A stretch of 64,000 nucleotides of DNA, from the NCBI RefSeq assembly GCF_910592395.1, contig NC_088318.1, positions 15,376,349 to 15,440,348 of the forward strand. Reading direction: 5' to 3'. Position numbers and translations under genes: made by a program. A model generated the notes under the pieces. It was not told the origin of the DNA. It saw only the letters and a list, made by a program, of their open reading frames with translations, and did not search any database. The DNA is from Lineus longissimus. Its lineage: Eukaryota > Nemertea > Pilidiophora > Heteronemertea > Lineidae. Shown in pieces: positions 37,891 to 51,700 of this stretch. Every line of letters starts with the position of its first letter. The first letter of the stretch is position 1.

Positions 37891-38715
37891 AATTCTGAAT
37901 TTACGTCGACGAATCCAAGAACTTTTTCGTAGGCCCTTGTGCCTGCGGTATAGAAGATACGGCCAAGTATGTTGTACCTGTCTTCACAAACATGGTGAGA
38001 GGATAGTTCAGCCTAAGGCAGTAGGCCCTGGTGTGCATGTCATCTAGAGCACAGTGAGAGGTCAGTCCAAGACAGCAGGCCCAGTCGATGACTGCTGTGG
38101 GAGAGACAAGGCTGTAAATGTCTTCCAGAAAATTTTGAGATGCTGGCTTACACCAAGTCATATTATGATGCATGCACTGGAATAACGTCCAGCTTGTACC
38201 TGTCAGAGAGAAGTTAGCTCAATCCAAGGAAAATGGTCAGGGCCATTGGCAAAAGTAATTTCTAAAGAACACACGGTCATCCCTAGCAGATATACAACAT
38301 AGGGCCACAGTATATGAATCCGTATATATATAGGTCATTTGAGTTTGAGAATGGTCCATGTATCATGATCATTTTTTCTAGGTACACATTTTTGTCCCAG
38401 CTATGGTATGAGCTGCTGTAGTGTCGTTGATATAAACCATGTCTTTGAGGATAGGGTTTAGGACATAGTCAATTGAGACAGTAACTTGAGTCAGTACCCA
38501 GCAGAGATAAAAAAAAGTATGAGGAAAATGAATAAAGGCTGTAACCTAAGTTGTCCCAGCTGAAAGCCAAGTCGGTTGCAACAATGCTCTGCCGTGTTAG
38601 TCTCTGCTTTTTAAGGTGGCGTTTTGTATGTGTCTCTGTCAATATAGGATACTTTTCATTCCAACACTCTGAGCTATGGACCTATAGACCTACCATCAAC
38701 ATCGAGGTAAGATTA

Positions 38716-38942
38716 TGAAGCTGGTGTTGTCCGCAAGTGGAATACCAGTATTATCTCCTCCAGGAAGACAAGAGACCTGATTTGCCTTGAGTGAGGACAG
38801 AATTCAGAGTGCAGCTGTCTCATTTCATAGTCCATTAAAATAGGCTTCGATCCGCTACGCTACAAAGCTGATGTTGTCCGCAAGTGGAATACCAGTATTA
38901 TCTCATCCAGGAAGACAAGAGACGTGATTTGTGACTCTAGGA
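38716..38942 (+). repeat. Direct duplication with 157-bp spacing
   Basis: A ~65-bp segment (aagctg-tgttgtccgcaag, then ggaataccagtattatctc, then tccaggaagacaagagac) is present at 38718 and 38875 with only a few differences. Non-repeated sequence lies between the copies. Confidence 0.8.
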
Positions 38943-39109
38943 CCCCTTCTCCAAAGCAGAGGGATAAAGGACCTCTATCCTTCCAATTGACCAGTGGTCG
39001 CATCATAGGTTCAGTATGTTTCAAAACATGAACGCGGGTTGAGGATTTCTCCGAAGTAATCTTTGCTATCGAGCTCGTTCATCGGTCTGCTTTGAGATGG
39101 ATTATCAGT

Positions 39110-39303
39110 TGTGGATCTGCTCGTGCTGCCCTTGGCTCTGGGTGTAACAGCATTTGTTATCTCGCCAGGTCTGGTTGTGACAGTATCTGCAATCTCATCA
39201 GGTCTGGTTGTGACAGCTGCTGTATTATCAGGTCTGGTTGTGGCAGCATGTTATGGTATGGTTGTTGCAGTATCTGCTGTCTTTTCAGGTCTGGTGTTCT
39301 GAT
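39110..39303 (+). repeat. Short tandem repeats of TCAGGTCTGGTTGTGACAG
   Basis: Four or five imperfect copies with a period of about 30-60 bp, all alike in ggtctggt. They create a hydrophobic 63-codon plus-strand frame that has no family resemblance. Confidence 0.7.
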
Positions 39304-39734
39304 TTCATGCAATCCCTTCATGAAAATGATCAGGTATTCACCATGTGAAAACGAGACACATTTTTCCTTAGGGTGGAGACAAGGTCCACCCTGTAGAAAC
39401 ATGGTGCACTACGTTGGGAGAGTACACATCTAGATCTGACAGAGTACGCATAGTGAAGGGGGATCGCACATCAAGCAAATACTTGGTACACTCTCTGGCA
39501 ACATGGCGAGCTATGAAGGGGAGGGCACATCCAAAAGATATATGGTGCACTACTGTCTCATTGGCCGGAAGACATTTCTGCAGGTAACAATATAGAGCGA
39601 CGGTAAAATACACAGGCCCGTTGCGGTGGAAAACAGAAATGTCTTCGTTTTTCACTTTCGCTCCGTTGTCTTTGAACAGCGCGACAAGTTCATGTAATAC
39701 AGGGTGGCCCAGAACATCGTGGTTGTGACGGTCT

Positions 39735-40015
39735 AAATACCTCACAGGGCTGGTTATTGATACTCCCAACCCATTCATACAGATACGTGAATGTGACAGT
39801 TCTGACATTCAGATAGAGCCGTGATTGCGACAGTCTTGAAGACCTCCCAGAGCTGGTTATTGATTCCCCGATCACAGTCAGATTGAGACGTGAATGTGAA
39901 AGTTCTGATATTCAGATAGAGCCGTGAATGTGATAGTCCTGAAGACCTCCCAGAGCTAGTAACTGATTCCCTCGTCACATCAGATGGAGACGTGACCTGA
40001 AGACCCCCTCCCCCT
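39735..40015 (+). repeat. 103-bp tandem repeat
   Basis: The word (g/t)acctc(c/a)cag(a/g)gctggttattgat occurs at 39738, 39841 and 39944, a strict 103-bp period. Units also carry gatagagccgtga and gacgtgaatgtga. Diverged pieces continue to about 40390 (gaagacctccc again near 40343). Confidence 0.8.
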
Positions 40016-40419
40016 CCCCCTCCCGAGCTCTAGCTCATCCTGGACAACATCGGGACCCTTTAGCCTTGGATGGAGACTCTATCTCACTGCGCTCTTAATG
40101 ACAGGCCCAAACTGATACCTCTACATGTGTATATGCGCGGTACAACACATGGGTTACATGAGCGTATGACTTCAGGACCCTTCTGCCATGGGTAGCTTCT
40201 ATCTCCCTGTGCTTATGAAGACAGGCCCAATTTGGTACCTGTGTTGTGAGACATGTTACAGTTCCAAATACCTGAGTCCCCAGGCTCGTGAGTGACACCC
40301 CCCCCCCCCCTCGCATGCAGGTAGAGACGTATATGGGACATACCTGAAGACCTCCCATGTGATGTAATATCATAACGACCGTCACATGCATCGCAGCCCG
40401 TCAACGTTGTAATGGGGCA

Positions 40420-42120
40420 TTATTCTCATACAGAGTCACATCTCGGACCACCAACATTGTGGGATTGTGCTGCTGACAGCCACATCTGAGACCAACAATA
40501 CTGTCGTTAGTCGAGTGTTGTGATACTGATTCGGTCACATCTCGGACCACCAGCATCGGGGATTTGTGCTGCTGATTCAGTCCAGTCACTTCAGTCATCT
40601 CGAACCATCAACATTTGTCTTCTGTCTCGTCATTACAGTCACAGTCTCGGACTACCAGCACTGTTCATTTTCGTCACTCAATGTTTGCCTTCAATGGGTC
40701 CTGATTCTGATACACAGTCACATCTCGGACCTACTTCACTTTCGTCAGTGGAGTGTTGTGATACTGATTCAGTCTAGTCACTACATTCACATCTCGAACC
40801 ATCAATGTTTATATTTAATGGTGGCTAATGCTAGTTCACAGTCTCATTTCGGACCACCACGTTGTCTCCCATTGGGGAGTTGTGCTACTGGTTCTGAGTT
40901 GTCGCCACAGTATTGTTGTATAGTAATTGTAAAACCTTTCTTATGAGTAGCACTGTAATGTGTAATTCTTGGAATTAAGTGTGCGGGATTATTGGAATTG
41001 GGTTCAGATAAGATACCTGTGAAAATTCCCACGGTCTACTTTTAATCCTCCATTCTCCCCAGCGTGATCAATTACGTCAGCATTGATGCGGCTCCTCATT
41101 GGATGGAGACGCATCAACGTTGCCCCCTGATTGATTACGTTTGTAACCTGTGCAAATACAACAGTATCATCTGGGGCTATCAACATTTGTCTTCAGTGGA
41201 GTGTTGTGATGCCAACCAACTCTCATAAGCGAGGTCACATTTCTGACTGTCTTGGACCACCAACCAACCTAAGGCAGAAGGGCCCTGATCTTGCCCAAGG
41301 TTTGCAAGGTACTCGAGGCATATGAACTGCTTGAGATTTGTTCATGGGCTACTTCAAGTAGGCTACAAGAGCTGTTTCAAAGGCCACGTTTGGCCGGTCT
41401 TCGAGTGCACAATAGATGCTCTACCTTGGCAGGGAGTCCTGATGTTATCCGTGGTACATGGTCTACTTCAGGTACCTGGGATTCAATTAGGAGCTACTGC
41501 AAGTATGCTGCTTTTGTTATCTCAATGGCCAGGTTGGGCCAAAAAAAGCAGACATTCCTAATGTTGTCTGAAGTACTTGCGCTGCCTCAGGTCAAGTAGG
41601 CTACTTGGGTTGTCTCAATGACCAGGCTGGGCTTGTTGAGCCCTTCTTTAAGGGAAAATAGACGCTCTACCAAAGACGTAATGTTGTCCGAGGTAGCTCA
41701 GATACACAAGTAGGCTGCTTGAGTTCAAATAGTGAGAATGATGCAATACAAAATGAAGAATGGTTCCGATGTTGTCCCCTATACTTAAGGAACATTAGAT
41801 TCTCGAAGAAGGCTATTGGAGTATGACCAGTCAAAGTGCACGAGTCTGCATGACCACAGAGAGACGTCGGCTGGCGTTTCGAACTGTTGTAATACAAATT
41901 CAGTCGATAATCAGTCATCTTGGGCCATCAACAGTCCTTCAGTGAGGTGCTGTGACACTGATTCAGTCTCAGAACCAGTCACAACCTGATTCTGTCTCAG
42001 AACCAGTCACAACCTGATTCATGGACCATCAACACTGTCTTCAATGGGGTGATGTGACACGGATTCAGTCACATCAACACAGTCACATCTCAGACATAAA
42101 CATTGTCTTCAGTGGCGTCT
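40420..42120 (+). repeat. Field of decayed minisatellite units
   Basis: Variants of cacatctcggaccaccaaca recur at least ten times, for example near 40439, 40526, 40600, 40645, 40725, 40788, 40840, 41245, 41920 and 42020. They are often preceded by a variant of ttcagtggagtgttgtgatactgattcagtc. Spacing is irregular (about 50-90 bp in the densest part). A separate module near 41290-41720 repeats gatgctctacc and tggccaggttgggc words. I read this as an old array broken up by substitutions and indels. Confidence 0.65.
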
Positions 42121-42172
42121 GCTCCTGCTATTCATCAATGAAATAAACATGTTTAACGGCAATTTTACTATT

Positions 42173-42178
42173 TTTATT
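42173..42178 (-). terminator. Candidate polyadenylation signal of NOMO
   Basis: AATAAA on the minus strand, about 600 bases after the NOMO stop codon. A closer AATAAA lies at 42612-42617, so alternative 3' ends are possible. Confidence 0.4.
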
Positions 42179-42783
42179 GAATTTTTGTGAATGTCGATTT
42201 TTTTTTCAAAATGCGTCATACAGTTACACATACATGTTCATGTACATGCACACAATTTCTGTGGACAAACAAGTAAGTGAGGTGTGTCTTGAGATACTTG
42301 AAGATATTTGCGGAATCAGTCCAAATTACAGTATAAAAATTCATGATTGTTGATATAAAAACTATAAAAGACTGTACAGCGTGAAGATGTCATGTATGAT
42401 ATAATGGCAGAGGAGGGAAAACATAACAAAGCCTCATCGCTTAATCCTGTCTGATGAAATTCGATCACTCCAAGGGGCATCCTAAAGGCAGGCACGAGAG
42501 TGCGAAGAGACTGAAAAACCTAATGGAATGACGCATAAGCAGAACCTGACAAAAAAACCTGAATTGAAGCAAAAAACGGAGACTCTCATGCCTGGAATAG
42601 GTGTGGTTTTGTTTATTTCCCGACCCTGTCTGCCATTTTACATCATGCAAGTCATATAAACTGCTGCAAACTTCTACGTATGAGTAAAACTGAGTGCTTC
42701 CACTCCACAGATGTTCCGGAACACATAGCAAGATATAAATACAACAGACACTTCCTCTCAAATAATCTCTAAAATATTTTTGA

Positions 42784-45700
42784 TCATGTTCTTCGAACGC
42801 GGACTTTTTTCTTTGCACTTGGTACATCAGTTTCCAAAAGGGATGGATCATATGACGGGGCAGGCTGTGAACTTGTCTGGTTCGAATTCTTCTTTGCAGC
42901 GTTTGATGACAAGCGACCAGTCGCTTGCGCTAGGTATGGTTTGATCTGAAAAGGAACAAGTCCTAAGTCGTTACAACATGTCATTTTCCTCCATAGACTA
43001 AGTAAGCTTGTAACGCCTGAATGAAGGGGTACATGTAAGCTTCATTTTTTTCATTCAGCGGCTCTAAATCCACTTATTACAAGTTGTGTTTTGAAGAAAA
43101 GTTAATGTCAAATGCTTGCACTAATATAAACCGAGGTAGCAGTGAAGACCCACAACGTAAATTGCCTCACCTTTTGAAAATGGTATGAGAAGAGTACAAC
43201 CAAGGCAGCGAGGGGGACTATGAGGAAAGAGCCATGGTTCAACTCCTGTTCAGTTGATTTCATCTGCAAAGATATAAGGTTAAAGTCGTGAAGAGGTTAG
43301 TGAAAATTTGATGGACCTTACAAATACTTACTGTGATAACATGTTGAAATGTTCAGGCTGCTGAAAAGGTCTTATAGAGTCTCATGGCGACTGTCGGGTG
43401 CAAACCAGGGACCTCTCTTGACTCTCTGATTATGATCCACACGACCACTGCATGAAGATCCTGCATGGTTTTGATTACTATTCCAGGTGCGGCTGCATTA
43501 TTTTGGCAGTTAAGTGACGAGATGTTACTGCTTGACCCTTAAGAACTGATATCAAAATGAAAAGCTATCGCTCCAACTGGACTCACCTTAGGATCAAATA
43601 CCATTACACAATGTTTGTATGAAGAGTTGGCAGTGAATGTTGTCTCTGGTAACTCATAGTCGTAGGAATATTTAGATAGACTGCTTTCAAGACGGACTAC
43701 ATAATTCTGAAATTAAAAACAATGTTACATTTAAGGAGGAGTTGCATGAGGTAATATGTCAGGCAATAAAAGTTTTTTTAAATTACCATTACAAGTTATG
43801 CCTCCATACTAAATTCAGCAACGCACCTGAGGAAATATATTCAACAAATATCAAAACTTTACCTTGTTGTCTATCAGTACAGATGGAAGATAGAAAAAGT
43901 TTGATGCTCCAATTTTGACTGTACTTATTGGAGAGTCTGGTTGGTCCTCTCTGAACAGAATAACCTGCAAATAAAAATTATACTGAGACAATTAAGAAGG
44001 CAGTCGAGGTTAAATTGTTAAGACTTTACTCATCGATAACACACACTCTCCAAAATAAGGTTTAAGATGAACTGCTTCACAAAATTGATATTTTAGCGGC
44101 AGCTGTTTAGCAAAATTTGGAAAGAAAGAATATTTTTGCTTATTCTCTGCATTCAAGGTCTATGCATGGATATAGAAACCTACCTTTAGAGATGATAAAA
44201 AGTTTGTTGGTGTGCTGATGCGTCCACTAAGGTCCATCTGGTTCATACGGCGGAAAGCAATTATATTGACATCACCCAAGTCTCCTTGAGATACCTAGTA
44301 GGCAAAAGATATCATCAGACCAGTGGCTGTAAACAAATCCCCAAGCAGTCCATTCCGTAGGTAAAATAATCTGAATGAATTGACTTGACATAAAGTTGCA
44401 GAGTTTCACATGAAAACTACATCTACATACCAAAACTTCCTACATCCTCAGCTCTTAGAGTAAAAACTCATGCCTAACATACCTTGACCATTCTAGACTT
44501 AGGGGCAGACCTCTCGATGTGTTCATTCACCTCACCAGACTTCAATCTCACTTCATATTCACAGTTTGGCTGGAGAAAAACAGAACTCAAGTTTTAATGG
44601 TAGGACAATACGAATTAAATGATAGCTGAAGAAGAATGGAGACCTCACAACATGATGAACTTTTCTGTTTCAATTCATGATCGGTACTCAAACATCGAGT
44701 ATGATGATCAGAATACGTCATGTGATGCTGTGTACTTGATAAACAGAGAATAACTGGTTGGTTTATCAAGTATGATTGAAATTCATGACTGGATGGCATA
44801 CTTATTAAAGTGAGTGTACTCCCACTGAGGTGATTTGGTGTTGGTAACAACAACTGATGAAATTTGACAACACTGTCCTCACCTGCAACCCTCTTATTCT
44901 GTATGTCCCGTCTTTTTCTGTCTTCGTCTCTTCCTGATAGGTGGCACAGTTGTCACCTTTCCCTGCAGCCTCAATGACGACGCCAGCCTCTGGTTCACCG
45001 TTTAGAGATGTAACACTTCCGTAACAACTGAAAAAGAGGAGCAAAATTGACATTTCCAAATCGCTGGAGCCTCATGGCCTGAGTGCTTAATGCTGCCGGG
45101 TATCATTGTAATCAACCAGACTTTGATCGCGGAAAAGAAAATGGAAGTCCGGCAGGGATTCTCAGAACTACAATTCCTTGCATTTCACAAGGTATGATCT
45201 GTTAGATGAGACTAAAAGCTGTGGTCAATTGTACCTGGTCTCTATACCAGGGCAAGCACAAGATCCCACAAAGGGGGTCAAGTCTAACCCGTAGTCGACT
45301 CCAACATCTCTAGCTGATTTCCAGCACTCATACATAGTAAGGTGCCATGGAAAAATCAGCATATGCCATAACAAAACGAAACAGAATATAAACTTTTCAA
45401 CTTTAAAAATACCTGTAAGCAATTCTCTTTCCCTTGACCTTGAGACTGACAGTTGAGCCCTCAGTGACCTCAATCATCTTAGATGATGGATCAAACTGGT
45501 ACTCCTTCATCATAGGCCGCAGGAAGTACTGTCCAGGACTCTAGAGGCAAGGAGGTAAAAAGTTTTTCAGTTATATTTATGCTACACTTAAAGCTCTTTC
45601 AAGGGAATCCTTACTCAAAGCACTTGGACTTGGATACTGTGTTGAAGTGATTAGGCCAGTTGACCGGTGACTACATAAAAGGCCTATATATATAACTTAC

Positions 45701-48700
45701 CAGGTTAGTGAAGATCATGTTCCCATTGTCATGGGTGAGGTTGTTGCTTCTGTACTGGCCACCACCGCTCAGAGACAACAGGACGCTTCCCAATGCTTTT
45801 TTATCTTCATCCATCACATCCACTGAGATCTGGCCGAGTTTGAAAGCCTTGAAATGGCCCTGTTTCCCATCAACTGGTGTCATGACATAACCGGCCATGG
45901 CCGCCTTCACGACATACTCGGTATTGTCATGCAATGGCCCAACACTGCAGATAAGAAGAAAGCCAATTCAATCAAGAGTCCACCTGTCACATGACATGTC
46001 ACACCCAAAAAACCAAACATCAGGTATACCAGTAAATAGTTCTGAGAATAATCGACAGAGCTCATCAGTTACAGTAGGCCTTTCATCTTGGAGATGGACA
46101 ACACCAAAACAAAAACTTGAGCAGTTGCAGCTCTCGCATATACATGTAGTAGAAGGATACTCAGCACCCAAACCAAGACGACGACGGACGGCCTCAGCCC
46201 CTGGGTGTCTAATCAGAGATCAAGGCATTCTATTTCAATATGGTAGTTCAAACAACTAAAACCTTTGAAAGCAAAGATGAATGGATTGATGTGTGACCTA
46301 CTTGTATGAGCCCTTGTTATCTGTAGAGGCAACAATGACATTATCCACGGCCCCCTCCGCAGTGATAGTCACCTCCACATTGGACAGCGGCGGGGAGATC
46401 TTGCCAGAGATGAAAACACCCATGCGACCTTCAAAATCCACCACATCACCGGGGCACGTATCTGAAAATGAGAACATTACAAACTTAAGAATAATTATGT
46501 CTACATATTTTTCGCTTTGACATTCTGATTGCCCTAGTATGGGCACAGTGATTCTTAATAGTTCGAAGTCTCACTCCAAGTACGTGGCAACCCCCATTAT
46601 GTGACTTGAAGGGTTGAAAAGACCTTCAGTCTCAGGTCGTATCTACTCAGAGAGGAGCTTGACCTTTACTTGGAGAGATGGAGATCCTTGATGAGATTGC
46701 TGCAGATTCTATACATGTAACTCGAAATTATACAATGAATAGGAGTTCTGCAAACATTTCTCCATTGCCATAATCTATGTTAATTGTTCCTGTTGATAAT
46801 GACCCCCATTGATGTACCATTTACATCCCAATATAAATGAGAAAGAGAATACACATACCTCCCTCAACCAATATCTCTCTCAATGACGGGTAAAATAGGA
46901 GTTCCTTGGATGATGGCATTACAGTCAAACGCTCGCCAGACCTTCACAACAGAAGATGTAACATAGGCTTATAAGTGGAAGAGGACAAATTGGGATACTT
47001 CAAAAACCTTTACTGCAGAGTTTGGGAATAAATACCAATAATGTTTCACATGGTAAAAAAACAAATTTTTTACTTGGAGTGCTTATTTCAGAAAAGGAGT
47101 TAAAAAATATCAGTCATCTTTAAAAGTACCAGGACTATGTTTTCAAACCTGATGTCAAGGGCTGTCAGAAAATATGACTCACCGAGCCCAGTGTTTGAAC
47201 TTATAAGTGAAGGGTCCTTTCGGAGCTGGCTTCTTCTTGTCTTTGTGCTCTGTGACTCCCTCAGCCTTCAATGGACCGTACGTATCAGACTTATCAGAAC
47301 TCAACGACGAACTGAAAGGAGAATAAAACTAATGAGTACATGTAATCACAAAGAGTAGGACTACAAGCAAATCATGGAGATTTGGAAAGTTACGCCAAAA
47401 TGGTCATCTAGATTCAGTGGGCATACCTTAATGTGACCATGATGTCTCTTGAGAGATGCTGACTGGTGATGGTGCCTTCGATTTGATGTTTGATAGCGGT
47501 GAATGTGACAACTGATGGATTGTTACTGTAAAGGAAAAAATACATTTTCAAATGTGAAATTGCATCCCGCGAACAACTTGATACCACTCTTTCAAAACAA
47601 AGATTTCGAGTTGAGAGCACGCGAGCTAACTTGGTTCATTAGGCAACATAAAGATTCCTGTAGAAAAATTGCATAGTACATTACAGGGCTCATGCTTCAT
47701 GGTAACCCTCTTCCTGTGCCTGACTGCCCTCAAAAGTTATCCTTCATGAAGACAACTGTTTGTTCAATAAGTTCCATTTGAAGTATGCCCATTTTTTGCA
47801 AAGAATGATGTGCTCTTTCGAAAATAATTTTGTGGCGGATACTTACATATCAAAAGAATATGAGTCCTTTTCAAACTGATGACATGAGACGGGTTCTAGT
47901 TTGTAGATGCCAGCTGTCGCGAGACACTGGATACCAGTGCCTTTTGATATCGTCACAGAACCAGACTGTTTCATTTTACCATCTTCAACATGATAGTTCT
48001 GAAAAAGAGACAAAAAGTATAACATAACTACACATTTGACAACACTGTCAAGTGAGAAAATATCTATACTGTAACACCGAAAGTTTACAAAGCTCAAAAG
48101 GCCAGAGGAAATTTCCAGGGTGGACCACTTCACTTTGAAACTTTAAAATGATCAATTATCAAACCTGCAAAGATATCATTCTGTCACTCATCGCAGCAGT
48201 CATAATCAAAAGCACTTAGCCACCAGGCACCTGGTAACAAAACTCACCACAGCCATATCATGGGTGCTTGTGTAAGTGAAGAGGAAGCCGTTCTGGACAA
48301 AGTCAAGGTTGGTCACATCTTTGTCAATCACTTCGAACTTCATGCTTTTCTCCTTCCAACACCATTGATCTTCGGCAAGAGTAACTGAAGGAAACAGATT
48401 AAAATGTACATGTTCATAGTAGCCAGGCCGATACAATGCTTAGCAACAGACTTCTAGAAGATTCAGAGGTCATTTTCAACAAAAAACTCCCAAGAATTGA
48501 TTTTGATCTGGAAGAACGGACAACTTGCACACTTGCTCTGGTTAGGCAGAGGAAACTACCACACAAGACACTGCATACCTTGGTATCTTCCCGGCATCAG
48601 ATCATCAAATGAAAACACTGCAAGGTTACCACTGGATTCCACCTAAAATAAACAAAGAAACTCTCAATTACAGGAACAATTTCAAAATAGAGGAACACCA

Positions 48701-51700
48701 CAACAGCCAACTCATCTTGCACACAAATGTCATGAAATGTGGAAGAATTTCCCGCCTTTTTCATTTGAAACCATTCAGTCTTATTTTGATGACTTTATAA
48801 ACCTAGTGGATGCTGTTTTGGATAACCCACAACATAAGCTCACCTTGTAAGTCCTGTGATCGCCCGATTTGCCAGCAGCTACCAAAGTGATCTGGATGCC
48901 AACACCGCATTTACTCAGACAGCTGACAGAGCCGCTCGCCTTGGCCTTGAACTGTGAAAACATGATGCCCGACAGCGGTTTGTCTGTGACAACCACTTCT
49001 TTGACTTCTGGTGACAACTTGAGGCCTGCTGTAGCTTCCTCATCTCCTATCACTGGCTGCAGAAACAATGCAAAACATATTCAGCAATCGAATTTTACAA
49101 ATACAGTGGCTTATTTAGCATCTCTGCGGTCAAACTGAAAAAAATGGAAATCCTCCAAAAATTGAAAAAGTCACATCCCTAATAAACTGATTCTTCTTCT
49201 TTTCTATTAATGTTTAAAATCATTTTATATCTATCTTCCAACTTACCTTTAGTCTAAAACTCCCTGGCCTGACATAAGTACAGAATTTACCAGACTCGTC
49301 AGCTACCAATGTGCCAAGGACAGCGTTCTTCATTGTGAGGAGCTCGACCTTGCGATCCTTGGTCGATATGTCAAAACCACGCGGGATCTTATCAATCACA
49401 ATATTACCACACATTCTGAAACTGTAAAAAAAACAAACAATCGTCAATGGTTTAATTTGACACAATAATGACATCTTAACCCATTTAGATATCTCACACA
49501 CAGGGTTGCACAGTGAGTGAAAGCATTGTTGAATCTTCCACCCCGTAAACTGCAATGAGTTGCCCCAACGAACGTAGAAAATGAGGCTAGGGAAAATGAA
49601 CGATTCGGCGGTAAATTCAAACTCCACTCCCTTGGAGCATCAAAGGTCTGAACTGCAGCTACATAAGTTTTTAAGACTAATTGAGCTTTTCTTTAATACA
49701 TTGCCATCTTACCTTGAAGGAGTTATATCCTGCAACTGAGGTGTGTTTGGAGAAATTTTTGCTGTCAAATCATCAAATCCAATATTTTCTGCTGTTATCT
49801 TCAATGAATATGTTCCCGTCTTCATGTTTACCAAATGATAGGTGCCGTCAGCTTTAGTTTTTGTCACCTCCTTCTCATCGACAAAGACCACAGCATTTGC
49901 GACTCCAGAGCCCTGAAAAAAGGACACAGCAGGTCTTGTGAAAGAATAAATTGGAAAACATTTGTGCAATTGCATGGTTTTTTCTCTCTTTGTGATCACT
50001 TGATTCAACAATCAGATAGAAATAAAGCCTTGTTCTGAGCTGCCGTTTGCCTACATGTACATTCATGTGGTCTTGAAGGTAAGGAATTGATTCCGGGTGA
50101 CAACACATGACTAATCGAGGTCATTCAACCTGTGTCGTAGTTTGTCTTTGTACTATGGATACAATAAATATTGCCAGCAGTTTTGTCAAATTTATGATGT
50201 GAACTCACCTCCTTAGCATTCAGAACCCTACCACTCACGGAGAACCCTGCAACTTGAAAAGGCTCCTGAAAAAAGGACGACAGTTATTGAAGATGCTGCA
50301 GTATCACAAAGATACCATGTGATATCTCGAAGATGCCAAGCGGAATCTGAAGTTTTCAAATTGTGTATTAGCAATACAGGAAAACAGCTAACTTAGTTTC
50401 TAAGTTCAAATGCTCATCATGACTTTTAGGAATCTAGTCACAAAACTGGAAATGATTTTACTTTTCAAGTCTGGTATTAGGCTTTTTCATAACCCAAGAA
50501 CAAGACACCCACCTGAAAGGCCACCGAGCCATATTCAACCTTGAACTCTTTTTTTGCAGGTAAGACATCAAAAGTGATTTGTTCGCCCTTGTAGAAGGGT
50601 ATAAGAGAATATTCCCCTGTTGGTACACTTGAGATTGAAAAGGAGCCATCCTGGTTTGAGACAACATGGCAGAGCGGCTGTTTGCCACCGCGTGCCTTGA
50701 AGCTTTTCACTGGAGTCGTATCACAGCCTTTTATATCCTGAGCTTTAACAGTTGATGAGAATAAGAGAAAGTTGACTCCTCGGACGGGCTCGCCGTCACT
50801 TAGGACTTGGCCCTGGAAATGAAATAAGGTGGGACATCAGATTAGATCATTGATAACTGCATGAATGTGCAGGACAAAAGCTAACATAATACAATGTTGT
50901 CTGGCAACCAAAGCCGCAAGGACAGACAGATCAAAATAAAGAATTCTAGGTTTAGAGTACATATTGGTTAAGACCAACTCACATTGACATCATATCCGTG
51001 AACGACAAGGCTGGCTGGAACCTTTGCGTTTGTCACATCCACCTTCACGGACACTTTGCTCTGGAATAGGAAATAGAATAGATACCGGTACAGATAGAAC
51101 TTTTAAAGACAAGATGTCAGCGTTCTCAACTCGATTTTCTTTTAGGTTGGTGCCAAGCTTAGGCTCTCTTGAGGTTGCAGTTTTCCTCAATTTTTGGTCC
51201 TTGGGTAACACATTTTATGTATAGTGGTGCATCATAACACATTGCATAAGCAGGTGTTTAGATCCAACCCTGGCCGAACTTAACATTGGTATGGAAATTT
51301 CAACAGTGAGATGATTGATAAAACTTTGCACAAATTAGTACTACCATGTGCGGGCACTGAAGGAATCTTTTTGCAGGATGTTGAATAAAGAATCTAAGAT
51401 TGTTCAATGATCCCAGACCTAACCTTTTCAAAGAGCCAGTGAGAATGACTTGCTTCAACTTCATACTCTCCAGGCAAAACTTTTTTAAAGAAAAATCTGA
51501 AATAACAAAAATACTGAAAAGTAAGAGCGAACAAGAAATAGGAAAATATTGCAACTTAAAGTACTTAAGCGTATTTAGGCTCACAGTGTTTACATTTAGG
51601 GTGCAATTGGCTTCCGAATATTAAGCACAAACGTACGAGTAAAAAGGAATCCAACATTACACACGAACCCCTGAGCCTCATCCGACAGAATGAGAAGGGG

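Noticed and set aside
39368-39808. 146-codon minus-strand open frame
   Set aside because: It is the longest frame outside known genes, but it runs into the 103-bp repeat, contains internally repeated words and resembles no family I know.
40299-40311. Poly-C run
   Set aside because: A simple homopolymer in the repeat field, with no further structure around it.
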